From positions 930,001 through 994,000 of the forward strand of contig NZ_FMHW01000002.1 of the NCBI RefSeq assembly GCF_900090325.1: a stretch of 64,000 bases of DNA, written 5' to 3'. The stretch is from Micromonospora pallida (GTDB lineage: Bacteria; Actinomycetota; Actinomycetes; Mycobacteriales; Micromonosporaceae). This document shows, in pieces, positions 42,929 to 51,889 of this stretch. Made by a program: the position numbers and the translations under genes. Below the pieces are notes generated by a model that was given only the letters and a program-made list of their open reading frames with translations, did not search any database and was not told the DNA's origin. Numbering within the stretch: position 1 is the first letter of the stretch; each line of letters begins with the position of its first letter.

Positions 42929-45420
42929 GATTGTCCCTCCTTGGCGGCGGGGCGGGGCCCGGGAGCTTGCTCGCGGTCGGGGTTGGGGGTGGCGTGGTCG
43001 CGTCGGGCGATGACCTGACGCACGCCGCCCCAGCCGAGAGGGATCTCCCAGTGCATGCCGATGGCGTCGAGGGCGGCGATCTGATCGCCGGTCAGAGTGC
43101 CGTCGCGTCGTGCGGTGCGCTGGCTGCTGAGCCACCGGGACAGGTCGACCTCGCCCTCCCGGTGGCCTTTGCGGGGATGCAGGTGCCCCTCACGCTGGTG
43201 GTAGGCGGCGGCTGATGCGAGGTTCCGTTGCCAGGCCGCCTCACGGATGGACCATTGGATGCCGAGTGCTTCCAGGGCGCGGACGCGGTCGGCGCTGAGA
43301 CGGCCCTTGCGGTGCTCGACGCGTCGGGTGGCCAGCCAGTTGTAGAGGTCGACGCCGTTGACGATGAGGTGGTAGGGCACGTTCAGGTGGCCGTGTTCGG
43401 CGTGGAACTGTTGGGCGGCGGCGTACCCGTCGTGGTGGGCGGGGCGGATGGTCCAGTCGATGCCGAGGGCGTCGAGCGCGGCGACCCGGTCGGCCGGCAG
43501 GGTGCCAGCGCGGTGGGCGGTGCGTTGCTGCCACAGCCAGCCGTAGAGGTCGACACCATCCACGAGGTGGCCGTGGGGGACGCGTAGGTGACCGTGCTCG
43601 GCGTGGAATCGTTGCGCGCAGGCGAGTCCCCGTGGCCAGATCCGTTCCCGGGGCGCCCAGTCGAAGCCGAGCGCGTTGAGGTAGGCGACCTGGTCGTGGT
43701 CCAGGCGGGCGGCCTTGTGGTCGGCGCGTTGCCGAGCGGCCCACCGGTCCAGGCGGACGCCGTGCCGGACGTGACCCGTCGGGACCCTGGTGTGGCCGTG
43801 CGCGGTGTGGAAGTCGCGTAGAGCGCCGTAGCCGACCATCCAGTCGGAGGTGGTCTCCTCCAGAACCCGCACCGTCAGCTGCCGCAGCAACTGCTCTGGG
43901 GCGTATCCGTCGGGCAGGCGGACCAGCAGCCGCGGCGGCAGCTCCGCGGCCCCGGTGGACGCTTTGGTGCGCTGGTGGTCGAGGTCGGCGGCCAAGCCGC
44001 TGTCGTGCGCCCGCAACGCCCGCAGCGTCTGCAGCAGGGTGGCCCACCGGGCCATGTCCCCGGCGAGGTCGGAGGCGGTGTCGGCGGGGTCGTCCGGCAG
44101 CAGCACCGGCAACAGGATGGTGGCGATGCCGGAGCCGGCCGGGTTGCGGCGCAACGCCCGCCCGACAGCCTGGATGACGTCGGCCTGGGACTCCTTCGGC
44201 GCGGTGAACACCACCGCGTCCACCGCAGGCACGTCCACACCCTCGCCCAGGCAGCGCGAGTTGGAGAGCACCGTCCACCCGTCCTCGGGCGGGTCTGCCA
44301 ACCGCCGCAGATGCAGGTGCCGCTGGCCGGTGCTCTGGGTGCCGTCGACGTGTCCCACCGTCAGCCGACCCTTCGGACGTTCCTCCTCGGGCAGGGATCC
44401 CACGGCGGCCGGCAACGTGCGGGCGAACTCCCGGCTGGCCCGCACCCGGGGCGTGAACACCAGCACCCGCCGCAGACCGAACTCCGCCGCTGCCCGGGCC
44501 AGGGCGGTCTGCACCACCACCGTCCGCAACGGCGCGGCACGCGCATGCACCACTGCAGCGGGATCCAGCTCCCGCAGCATCTCCAACGCCTGCGCGGAGG
44601 TGACGCCGATGGCGAGGATCCGGTAGTCGTCGAGCCAGCCGTCGTCGATGGCCCGCGAGAACGGGTACGTGTAACAGACAGGCCCGAACACCGACGCCTC
44701 ATCCATCGACAGCACATCGCCACTACCGTCGGCGGCGCGTCGCCTGGCCGGCAGCAGCCGGGGCGTGGCCGACATGTACAGCCGCCGCCGCGCCGGCAGA
44801 TGCTCGTCCCGGTGCACCAGCGCACCGTGCTTGCCCGCCCAGCCGGCCGTGTGGTGGGCCTCGTCCACGATCAGCAGGTCGGCGGTGATGCCGGCGGCAT
44901 CAAGACCCCTGCCCACCATCTCGGCCGAGCGGTGGGTGACCAGTACAAGGTCCAACCCAGGCCGACCCGGCTGTCGCACCCACTCGGCGATCTCACCCGG
45001 ATTCGTGGTTACCGGGCACGGCAGGTCGACCACCCGCACGGCGTCATCGGCGACGCTGCCGTCCCCGCACACCGCCAGCACCCGCGTCGGTGCACCAGCC
45101 CCGACCCACACGTCGAGGGTCTGCGCCAACAAGGTCAGCGACGGCACCGCCACCACCACCAGCCCGGACGGACACAACCGCACCCCAGCGTGCACCCCAA
45201 CGATCGACTTCCCGCTGCCGCAGGCCGCCCGCACCTGACCACGACCACCACCGACCAAGGCCGCGACCACCGCGTCAACGGCCTCCCGCTGATAGCCACG
45301 CAACTCCGGCAGCCTCCCGCGCGCGACTGCGTCTGTCGTGCCGTCGGCGAACCGGTCTGGGTCGTGGTGCGGGGCTCCCTCCTCGGAGAGCGTGGGGCGC
45401 AGGTGGTGATGAATATGCAC
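42925..45420 (-). CDS. SF2 DEAD/DEAH helicase with four helicase-associated repeats
   Basis: The 831-residue protein has a Walker A AACGSGKS near residue 67, a Walker B/motif II LLIVDEAHH, motif III YMSATPR, motif VI region DVIQAVGRALRRNP, and then four helicase-associated (HA) repeats of about 65 residues (for example FHAEHGHLRVPHGHLVDGVD, ...ALDALGIDW). HA-repeat helicases of this type are common in actinobacteria; their cellular role is not established. GTG 45420 (HIHHHLRPTLSEE) with GAGGA upstream is preferred over a longer, low-complexity N-terminus. It is coupled to the EEP gene and follows the GTPase gene. Confidence 0.85.
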   Translation of the reverse strand: MHIHHHLRPTLSEEGAPHHDPDRFADGTTDAVARGRLPELRGYQREAVDAVVAALVGGGRGQVRAACGSGKSIVGVHAGVRLCPSGLVVVAVPSLTLLAQTLDVWVGAGAPTRVLAVCGDGSVADDAVRVVDLPCPVTTNPGEIAEWVRQPGRPGLDLVLVTHRSAEMVGRGLDAAGITADLLIVDEAHHTAGWAGKHGALVHRDEHLPARRRLYMSATPRLLPARRRAADGSGDVLSMDEASVFGPVCYTYPFSRAIDDGWLDDYRILAIGVTSAQALEMLRELDPAAVVHARAAPLRTVVVQTALARAAAEFGLRRVLVFTPRVRASREFARTLPAAVGSLPEEERPKGRLTVGHVDGTQSTGQRHLHLRRLADPPEDGWTVLSNSRCLGEGVDVPAVDAVVFTAPKESQADVIQAVGRALRRNPAGSGIATILLPVLLPDDPADTASDLAGDMARWATLLQTLRALRAHDSGLAADLDHQRTKASTGAAELPPRLLVRLPDGYAPEQLLRQLTVRVLEETTSDWMVGYGALRDFHTAHGHTRVPTGHVRHGVRLDRWAARQRADHKAARLDHDQVAYLNALGFDWAPRERIWPRGLACAQRFHAEHGHLRVPHGHLVDGVDLYGWLWQQRTAHRAGTLPADRVAALDALGIDWTIRPAHHDGYAAAQQFHAEHGHLNVPYHLIVNGVDLYNWLATRRVEHRKGRLSADRVRALEALGIQWSIREAAWQRNLASAAAYHQREGHLHPRKGHREGEVDLSRWLSSQRTARRDGTLTGDQIAALDAIGMHWEIPLGWGGVRQVIARRDHATPNPDREQAPGPRPAAKEGQS

Positions 45421-45582
45421 GTGGTGGTCCTCGTGGATGGGTGGGTATGGGAGCCTCGGCCCGGGGCGGCTGCCCGGCGGACGCGGGTGGGCATGGCCGC
45501 TAACCCGGCGGGCTGAAGCTCGTACGCCGACCATGACGGCCACGACGTCCGACAACAGGCGCACGGACGCCGACCGAGTGGC

Positions 45583-46176
45583 TCAGGGAGAGACGGACCC
45601 GCCAGCACGGACCGCAGCGGGACGGCGGGTCAGCAGGTGCTGGACGAGGGCGATCAACAGCCGTCGGACACTGTCGCGGTTCCGCACGTCGAGCTCGACG
45701 ATCGGCACTTCTCCCGACAGGGCCAGGGCCTGGCGGATGTCGGACGCGGCGAAGCTGCGGGCACCGGGGAACGTGTTGACCGCGACGACGAACGGCAAGC
45801 GGACATGCTCGATGTAGTCCAAGTGCGCGAACGAGTCCTGCAGACGACGAACGTCGACGAGCACCACCGCCCCGACCGCGCCGCGCACGATCGCGTCCCA
45901 CATGAACCAGAACCGCCTCTGCCCCGGCGTGCCGAACACGAACAGGGTGACGCCGTTGACCTCCAGCCGACCGAAGTCCATCGCCACCGTGGTCGTGGTC
46001 TTGCCCGGCGCGTGGGAGACATCGTCGGAGGCGACAGCGACCTCGGTGCTCAACGGGGCGATATCCGAAACCGTCTGCACCAGCGTGGTCTTTCCGACCC
46101 CGAACGGCCCCGTCAACGCGATCTTCAACCCGCTCTGCCCCGACACAGCTGCTCCTGGTGCGACTGGTGTGCTCAC
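45583..46176 (-). CDS. Orphan conservon-type GTPase (CvnD-like)
   Basis: The 197-residue protein has the CvnD pattern: ALTGPFGVGKTTLVQTVSDI (P-loop), TTTTVAMDFGRLEVNG, LFVFGTPGQRRFWFMWDAIV (switch II) and VVAVNTFPGARSF (specificity loop). It is closely similar in layout to the CvnD of the complete conservon at 52.7 kb but stands without CvnA-C partners, so it may work with that conservon or with the helicase behind it. GTG 46176 has AGGAG seven bases upstream. A 33-bp element lies 295 bp upstream. Confidence 0.85.
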   Translation of the reverse strand: MSTPVAPGAAVSGQSGLKIALTGPFGVGKTTLVQTVSDIAPLSTEVAVASDDVSHAPGKTTTTVAMDFGRLEVNGVTLFVFGTPGQRRFWFMWDAIVRGAVGAVVLVDVRRLQDSFAHLDYIEHVRLPFVVAVNTFPGARSFAASDIRQALALSGEVPIVELDVRNRDSVRRLLIALVQHLLTRRPAAVRAGGSVSP

Positions 46177-46470
46177 CGGTTGGCTCCTGCGGCGACGAGA
46201 CGGCTGGCGTTTAACGACGTTGGCGTGCGCTGGTCGCCTATCGGCTCGGCGAACTGGTCACGCTCGGCGGTCCCGACCGGCAGGTCCGCGTCCCGACCGG
46301 ACGCCCGCTGCTGGCTGCCACGTTGGCCGTTGGTGGCGGCCTGTCCTGGCTGCAGAGTCATCGATACCTCCCGAGGGTTGCTCGCGAGCAGTGTTGGATT
46401 CGGGCACTGCGTGGTCACCGACGATTGCGGAGACTTGTGCCGCGACATTCACGTAACCGCTTGGGCGCGC

Positions 46471-46503
46471 CTGTCGACTACCTCCGACACAGACTTTCGA
46501 CAC
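46471..46503 (-). promoter_or_regulatory. 33-bp GTGTCG element, copy 1 (minus orientation)
   Basis: Read on the minus strand: GTGTCG-N7-GTGTCG-N8-CGACAG. It faces the orphan GTPase/helicase operon. The last half-site has one mismatch to CGACAC. It is one of two back-to-back copies in the 741-bp gap 46177-46917, which contains no gene. Confidence 0.6.
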
Positions 46504-46616
46504 CGATTCGTATCGACCTTGGCGGCAATGGCTCGCCCATACGCTGCCGGCAGCGTCGAGTTGATGCTCTGTAGCGCCCAGGACCTGCGGGAGCGGCGGG
46601 ATTCGTGGTGCTGCGC

Positions 46617-46649
46617 ATGTCGAAGGTGCGTGTCGGGGGTGTTCGACAC
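46617..46649 (+). promoter_or_regulatory. 33-bp GTGTCG element, copy 2 (plus orientation)
   Basis: Reads ATGTCG-N7-GTGTCG-N8-CGACAC on the plus strand, facing the CYTH gene 269 bp downstream. Its last 20 bases differ by a single base from the reverse complement of the copy at 50135-50154. Confidence 0.65.
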
Positions 46650-46917
46650 GGCGTCTCGCGCTGGCGATCGCCTGCCAGGGGCCGAGGTGCCGCATCACCG
46701 TCTGCGGGGCGGTCAGGGTTCGCTAGCGCACCGGACGGAAGAGCTGGTCGCTTTGCTGGCAGCGTCCGGACCGTTGATGCCGGCTTCACCCGCCCAAGGT
46801 GGTGCAGCATTGACCGCCGAAGGGTGGACCGGTCGCGCGGTAATAGTTGTGAACTGCCACCGAGGGTTGGGCGGGGCGAGACGCGGGTTCGCCGGTCGCG
46901 CCGTAGGCTGCCACGAC

Positions 46918-47511
46918 GTGACGAGCATCGACATCGCCCAGACGACGGGCACGACCGCGGTGGCCGCGTGCGAGGTGGAGGTCAAGTACCAGGTCGGCGA
47001 CCTCGCGGCGCTGGAAGCGGCTCTGGCCGCCCACGGTGTCGTCCTGTCAGCGCCGGTCGTTCAGGATGATCAGGCATACGCGCGGGTCGGCTGGGATTAC
47101 GGCCAGTCCAAGATCGGGGTTCCGTTCGCGCGGCTGCGGACCGAGCGGGGACGGCATCTGCTGACGGTCAAGACGCCGGTGGCCAACGAGCAGTCGTGCG
47201 TCGAGCACGAGACCGAGGTGGCCGATCGGGAGCAGATGCACGCCGCGATCCAGCAGCTGGGCTTCTACCCGACGGTGCGCATCCGTAAGACCCGCCGCAC
47301 CGCGACTCTCGGATTGATGTCGTTGTGCGTCGATCAGGTGGACGGCATCGGCGCGTTCCTGGAGATCGAGCGCATCGTCGATGGCGGCGAGTCGGGTGAG
47401 CGGGTCCAGGCCGAGCTTGACCGGTTCGCCGTCGCGCTGGGCGCGCCGCTACGGCGGACGAACGAGACCTATGACTCGCTGATCCGGGCGGCGAGGATGG
47501 CCGGGGTCTAG
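46918..47511 (+). CDS. CYTH-domain protein (class IV adenylate cyclase/CyaB-like)
   Basis: The 197-residue protein opens the CYTH fold with EVEVKYQVGDLAALEAALAA (ExExK), followed by LRTERGRHLLTVKTPV, VRIRKTRRTATLGLMSLCVD and FLEIERIVDGG, the set of charged strands that line the triphosphate tunnel. CyaB-like members cyclise ATP and others hydrolyse inorganic or thiamine triphosphate, so a triphosphate substrate is safe but the reaction is not. GTG 46918 is used; the ribosome-binding site is weak. It ends in a 4-bp overlap with the convergent EEP gene. Confidence 0.8.
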   Translation: MTSIDIAQTTGTTAVAACEVEVKYQVGDLAALEAALAAHGVVLSAPVVQDDQAYARVGWDYGQSKIGVPFARLRTERGRHLLTVKTPVANEQSCVEHETEVADREQMHAAIQQLGFYPTVRIRKTRRTATLGLMSLCVDQVDGIGAFLEIERIVDGGESGERVQAELDRFAVALGAPLRRTNETYDSLIRAARMAGV

Positions 47512-48311
47512 AACAGGGTCGCCGGCTCGGCTACCTGCGGCATGGGGCATATGTCGAGGGTGTCGACGGGCAGGTCGAGGTTCAGGGTGACTGCGGCGTG
47601 GTCGGTGAGGCGCTGCTCGCGGGGCTCCTGCAGGTAGCCGCCGCCCTGGAGCCGGCCGCGCAGGGCGGTGCCAACGTGCAGGTAGTCGAAGCGGTAGCCG
47701 TTGCCGGCCCGACCGAACCAGCTGTGCTGCGGGACGCCGGCGTAGAGGTGGTGGTGGGCGTCGGTGAGGCCGGCGTCGGCGAGGGCGTCGAACAGGGCGT
47801 ACTCGAACGGCAGCCACACCCCGGGGTAGGGCGGCTGGTGGTCGCGGGGGATGACGTTGTAGTCCCCGCCGAGCACCAGATGTGCCCGCTCGTCGGCCTT
47901 CAGGCGGCCGAGGGTGTCGACGAGGGAGGCGAGGAACGCCCGTTTCCGTTCGACCTTGGCCGGGGCGCGGTCGCTGGACGGCACGTAGACGCCGAGGACC
48001 GTGACGGGCGGGTCGGTGTGAACGGTGGCGGCGACGGCCCGGCCCGGGATAGTGAGTCCAGCGGTGATGTCCGGGCGGGCGGTGACCGGTACGCGGCTGA
48101 TCATCGCCGCGCCGCGGTCGCCGGGCAAGGGCGGGTGTAGTACGTGGCAGCCGGCGCGGCGGAAGTGGTCGAGCAGGTAGGCGCTGCCGTCGCCCCCGCT
48201 GGTTTCGGTGAGCAGGAGAATCTGTTCCGGGCGGCCGGCGAGCCACCGCAGCAGCGGTTCGGCGCGCCGCCGCGAGGCGGCCTGGATGTTCACGGTCAGG
48301 AACGACAACAC
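47508..48311 (-). CDS. Endonuclease/exonuclease/phosphatase (EEP) family protein
   Basis: The 267-residue protein has the full EEP set: MLSFLTVNIQAASRRR (Asn), ILLLTETSGG (Glu), GVYVPSSDRAPAKVERKRAF (second metal region), LVLGGDYNVIPRD (GDxN) and LTDHAAVTLNL (DH). It could be a nuclease or a phosphoesterase. It is last in an operon with the thymidylate-kinase-like and radical SAM genes, 12 bp after the former. GTG 48311 is the start. Confidence 0.8.
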   Translation of the reverse strand: MLSFLTVNIQAASRRRAEPLLRWLAGRPEQILLLTETSGGDGSAYLLDHFRRAGCHVLHPPLPGDRGAAMISRVPVTARPDITAGLTIPGRAVAATVHTDPPVTVLGVYVPSSDRAPAKVERKRAFLASLVDTLGRLKADERAHLVLGGDYNVIPRDHQPPYPGVWLPFEYALFDALADAGLTDAHHHLYAGVPQHSWFGRAGNGYRFDYLHVGTALRGRLQGGGYLQEPREQRLTDHAAVTLNLDLPVDTLDICPMPQVAEPATLF

Positions 48312-48323
48312 GAGGCGAGACTT

Positions 48324-48932
48324 TCAGGCCGCAGGGCGTCGGGCGAGCATGGGGGTCAGCGTGTCGAGAATGGCGCAGACGACCTGGTCCGGGTCCCGGT
48401 TCCGGCAGTCGATCTTCACCTGGTGCCACGACTGCCGCTTGAGGAAGTCGAAAGCCTGGTCGTAGAGCTGCAGCTCGCGTGCGGGGGTGCCGGTCGCCTC
48501 GAGCCGGGTCAGGCGCCGGCGTACGGCGAGCCGGGTGGCGATGACCCGCGGGTCGTCGACCAGGTAGACGGAGATGGCAGGCTGCAGGACGTACCGGTTG
48601 TAGCTCCAGATCTCGCGGAGGTCGACCGCGTCAACGCGCTGCAGGACCAGCGAGGACTGCACGTAACGATCGCTGATCACGATAGTGCCGGAGTCGAGCG
48701 CGGGGATGATCTCGTCCTCGACGTGCATGGTGCGGTCGGCGGCGATCGCGAGGGCGAGGGCCCGTCCGTGGATGACGGCCTCGGCCTCGCGCAGCAGTTC
48801 CCCGAGGCGGGTCCTGGTGGGTTCGGTTGTCAGGTGGACCGGCTGGCCGGTGCGGTGGCGCAGCCGCTCGGCCAGCAGCCCCGCGACCGTTGTCTTCCCG
48901 ACGCCGTTGGGTCCCTCGATCACGATGAGCAT
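48324..48932 (-). CDS. Thymidylate-kinase-like nucleotide kinase
   Basis: The 202-residue protein begins MLIVIEGPNGVGKTTVAGLL (P-loop), has TTEPTRTRLGELLREAEAV, AADRTMHVEDEIIPALDSG and the SDRYVQSSLVLQ signature, matching dTMP kinases. The substrate may differ from dTMP because it is clustered with a radical SAM enzyme, as nucleotide kinases are for prokaryotic viperins. It lies 6 bp after the radical SAM stop, so the two are co-translated. Confidence 0.8.
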   Translation of the reverse strand: MLIVIEGPNGVGKTTVAGLLAERLRHRTGQPVHLTTEPTRTRLGELLREAEAVIHGRALALAIAADRTMHVEDEIIPALDSGTIVISDRYVQSSLVLQRVDAVDLREIWSYNRYVLQPAISVYLVDDPRVIATRLAVRRRLTRLEATGTPARELQLYDQAFDFLKRQSWHQVKIDCRNRDPDQVVCAILDTLTPMLARRPAA

Positions 48933-48938
48933 GACCGG

Positions 48939-50042
48939 TCAGGCCCTGACAGGTTGGATCGGGATCAGCGGACGCCGGACGGTCTCGGGCGGGCACTGGT
49001 CGGCGTCGGGGCCACCGATGGGCTGGCCGGCGGCGACCACCGCCGCTGGGCAGCCCTTGCCGCAGGAGTCGCTCAACGCGCACGCGCCGCAGGTCGGGTT
49101 GGCCCCGACCTGGTAGCGGTCGTGGAAGCGGTAGCGGTCAAGGGCGTCGGCGATCTCGCCGTGGAGGATGTTGCCGACCAGGAACTCGCGGTCGGCGTGC
49201 CGTGACTGTGGTGTCCGGGCGGCGAAGACCAGGTAGGGGCAGACGGCGGTGTCGCCGTTGGCGAACACGTAGATCAGGGTGCCGGCGTCGCAGCCGGACA
49301 ACGGCCGGTTGTCGTTCGGGAAGCGGATCGGCACCAGCTCGACACGGCCGGCCAGGGGCGCCGTGGCGGCGGCGATCGCCCGCATCGTCTGCTCCGGCGC
49401 GGCGAGCCGGCCGTGGGACTTCACGCCCCGGCCGAAGCTCGACAGCGGGTTCATCAGCACATACTCCGCGCCCAAGTCCGCGGCGAACGCGCACAGCTCG
49501 GCGAACTCCTCGGGGCGGGTGAGCACGTTGGGCGTCGACAGGATCCCGTGCAGCAGACCGGCGTCGGCGAACCGTCGTGTCGTCTCCAGGGTGATGGCGA
49601 ACGAGTTGCGGTCACCCCGGAACCGGCCGTGCGACGAGGGGCGGAACCCGTCGAAGCTGACGTTGACTCGCACGTTGCCCAGCGCGGCGAGGGCGGCGAT
49701 CTGCGCGTCGCTGGTCTGGGTGGCGTTCGTGCAGATCTTGACCGATAGGTCCATCCGCGCCGTCGCCGCGCAGATCTCCACCAGGTGCGGGTGCACGAAC
49801 GGCTCCCCGCCGGTCAACGTCAACCGTGTCACCCGGGCCCGCCGCAGCCGGGGCAGCACCGTCTCGATCATCTCCTCCAGCGGTATATCCATGCCGACCT
49901 GGGTGGATGACACGAAGCAGTGGGCGCAGTGCAGGTTGCACCGCTCCGTGATCTGTACCAGCGCCTTACGCTCGTCGCCCTCTACCGAGGTGCGGAAATA
50001 GCAGGAGCTGGCGTGTGTCTCGACGACCAGACGCTTGCTCAT
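48939..50042 (-). CDS. Radical SAM protein with SPASM-like C-terminus
   Basis: The 367-residue protein has the radical SAM cluster motif CNLHCAHC at residues 35-42 (CxxxCxxC), TLTGGEPFVHPHLVEI, and a C-terminal SPASM-type region with CDAGTLIYVFANGDTAVCPY, VGNILHGEI and CGACALSDSCGKGCPA for one or two auxiliary iron-sulphur clusters. SPASM enzymes typically modify peptides or small metabolites. Its kinase neighbour resembles viperin loci, but viperins lack a SPASM domain, so a viperin role is less likely. GGGAGG stands four bases before ATG 50042. First gene of a three-gene operon. Confidence 0.85.
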   Translation of the reverse strand: MSKRLVVETHASSCYFRTSVEGDERKALVQITERCNLHCAHCFVSSTQVGMDIPLEEMIETVLPRLRRARVTRLTLTGGEPFVHPHLVEICAATARMDLSVKICTNATQTSDAQIAALAALGNVRVNVSFDGFRPSSHGRFRGDRNSFAITLETTRRFADAGLLHGILSTPNVLTRPEEFAELCAFAADLGAEYVLMNPLSSFGRGVKSHGRLAAPEQTMRAIAAATAPLAGRVELVPIRFPNDNRPLSGCDAGTLIYVFANGDTAVCPYLVFAARTPQSRHADREFLVGNILHGEIADALDRYRFHDRYQVGANPTCGACALSDSCGKGCPAAVVAAGQPIGGPDADQCPPETVRRPLIPIQPVRA

Positions 50043-50134
50043 GAACCCTCCCAGCGCCCACCCGCTCCCAGCGGCGTTGACATCGCCTGGCCTGGGTCAC
50101 GGGATTCCTCGTCCAGCTAACGGGGCGTCTGCTC

Positions 50135-50167
50135 GTGTCGAACACCCTCGACACCGAAATCCGACAC
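50135..50167 (-). promoter_or_regulatory. 33-bp GTGTCG element, copy 3 (minus orientation)
   Basis: On the minus strand: GTGTCG-N7-GTGTCG-N8-CGACAC, all three half-sites exact. It lies 93 bp upstream of the radical SAM start and faces that operon. The 454-bp gap 50043-50496 otherwise contains no gene. Confidence 0.7.
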
Positions 50168-50305
50168 CGCGGCAGACCCGGCCGTGCCCGCGTTCACCCG
50201 GTCCCGATCTGCGTTGGCCAGCAACATCGACCGATCCCGAAGGATCGGAGTGGCCAGCCGAGAGGCGCTTTGGTCCCTCCATACGGGCCAAGTGGTGCGG
50301 GTTCC

Positions 50306-50338
50306 GTGTCGGTTCTTCGTGTCGACGGTGTTCGACAC
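50306..50338 (+). promoter_or_regulatory. 33-bp GTGTCG element, copy 4 (plus orientation)
   Basis: GTGTCG-N7-GTGTCG-N8-CGACAC with all half-sites exact, facing the conservon start 159 bp downstream. It is back-to-back with copy 3, exactly as copies 1 and 2 are arranged at 46.5 kb. Confidence 0.7.
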
Positions 50339-50496
50339 TCCACGCGCCCGCCATAACTGATTGCCAATGGCATCGATCGCTGCGACGCCGGGACCAACCG
50401 GACCCGGCAGGTGGCCGACACCTGTGAATGAGGGCGGGGTCGCAGCCGGTGGCGGGAGCTGCTGCTCGGCGCCACCTAACTACTTGGGGAGGCAGG

Positions 50497-51855
50497 GTGC
50501 GAGTCCGACTCGACGCGTCGGCTGAAGAACCGCCTGCGACCAGCCTGCGCGCCCGCTTGCTGGGGATGTGTGTGGCGCCGGCCGCTGTGGTGGCGATGAT
50601 CGGCCTCGGTGCGGCGACGTGGGTGGTGGCGCTGTCACCGGGGCACGTTCCGGCGATGGCCGGGCTGGTGCTGGTGTGCGCGGCTGTGGCCTGCGCCGCG
50701 GTCATCGCGGGTGCTGCGTCGTACGGTCGTGGACTCGCCCGGTCCGTTGCCCGGACTGCGGTGGCTGCCCGGCCTGAGCCCGTTCAGCCGGTGGTGGGGC
50801 AGCAGGAGGTGTATGTCGGCCTCGCGCGCCGGCTGCAGGGACTGGTGCATCGGGAGATCCAGTTGCTGGATGTCCTGGAGGCGCAGGTCGAGGACCCCGA
50901 CCTGCTCAAGGGCCTGTTCCAGGTGGATCACCTCGCGACCCGCATGCGCCGCTACGCGGAGAACCTCGCAGTGGTGGGAGGGGCCGTGCCACGGCGGCAG
51001 TGGAGCAGGCCACTGCCGCTGGTCGAGGTCCTGCGCTCCGCCATCGCCGAGGTCGAGCAGTACCCGCGGGTTCGGGTGGTGCCACCGGTCGAGGGAACAG
51101 TGCGCGGCCACGCCGGGGCCGACGTGGTGCACCTGCTGGCCGAGCTGATCGAGAACGCCACCGCGTTCGCGCCTCCTCACACGGAGGTGACGGTGCGGGC
51201 CCGGCGGGTCGCGGCCGGCGTGGCGGTCGAGGTGGACGACCGCGGCCTGGGCATGCCGCATCCCGAGCAGGACCGGCTGAACGCTCTGCTGGCGGATCCG
51301 GGCCGGGTGGATGTCGGGGACCTGCTGCGCGATGGCCGTATCGGGGCTTGGGTGATCTCGGCGCTGGCCCGCCGGCACGACATCACGGTCAAACTGCAGA
51401 GCAACGTCTACGGCGGTGTGCAGGCGGTGGTGATCCTGCCGACGACGTTGCTCGGAGACCAGACGGCCCAGGAACCGTCGGCCGTCGACGCGGCCCGAAC
51501 GCCCCCACGCGGCGCGGCGACCGTGCCATCACCGCTGATCGGTGCTGCGCCTGCGCCGGCCGACCCTCGTCACCGCCCACCTGCGCCCCTGACGGAGCTG
51601 ACGCGGGCCGCGCCACATGGGGCGTTGCCAGCGCCCCACAACAGCACCGACACGGGCCAGGCGGGCGGGGACGGCGTGCGTCCCGTGCTGCCGCGCCGGA
51701 CACGGCAGGCACACATGGCGGCCCCGTTACGGCAGGCCCGCCCAGGGTCGGGGAACCAGCCGACCGGCGGCCACGACCCCACTCTGATGGCCAATTTCCT
51801 ACGCGGCGCCAACTCCGGAAACGCCGACCCGCCCACAGGACCTCCTGCCCGTTGA
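50497..51855 (+). CDS. cvnA: Conservon sensor component (CvnA, histidine-kinase-like)
   Basis: The 452-residue protein has two membrane helices in its first 80 residues (APAAVVAMIGLGAATWVVAL; AGLVLVCAAVACAAVIAGAA), a conserved VDHLATRMRRYAENLAVVGG segment corresponding to the phosphoacceptor helix, and a GHKL ATPase domain with LLAELIENATAFAPPHTEV (N-box) and VDDRGLGM (G1). The last 110 residues are Pro/Ala-rich and likely disordered. CvnA is the membrane sensor of a conservon complex. GTG 50497 with GGGGAGGCAG upstream is the start. Confidence 0.9.
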   Translation: MRVRLDASAEEPPATSLRARLLGMCVAPAAVVAMIGLGAATWVVALSPGHVPAMAGLVLVCAAVACAAVIAGAASYGRGLARSVARTAVAARPEPVQPVVGQQEVYVGLARRLQGLVHREIQLLDVLEAQVEDPDLLKGLFQVDHLATRMRRYAENLAVVGGAVPRRQWSRPLPLVEVLRSAIAEVEQYPRVRVVPPVEGTVRGHAGADVVHLLAELIENATAFAPPHTEVTVRARRVAAGVAVEVDDRGLGMPHPEQDRLNALLADPGRVDVGDLLRDGRIGAWVISALARRHDITVKLQSNVYGGVQAVVILPTTLLGDQTAQEPSAVDAARTPPRGAATVPSPLIGAAPAPADPRHRPPAPLTELTRAAPHGALPAPHNSTDTGQAGGDGVRPVLPRRTRQAHMAAPLRQARPGSGNQPTGGHDPTLMANFLRGANSGNADPPTGPPAR

Positions 51856-51889
51856 CCACTGACCGCCGATGTTCAGAAGGAGTTGTCTT

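Noticed and set aside
48939-50042. Prokaryotic viperin
   Set aside because: The kinase neighbour is suggestive, but the Cys-rich SPASM-like C-terminus is not a viperin feature.
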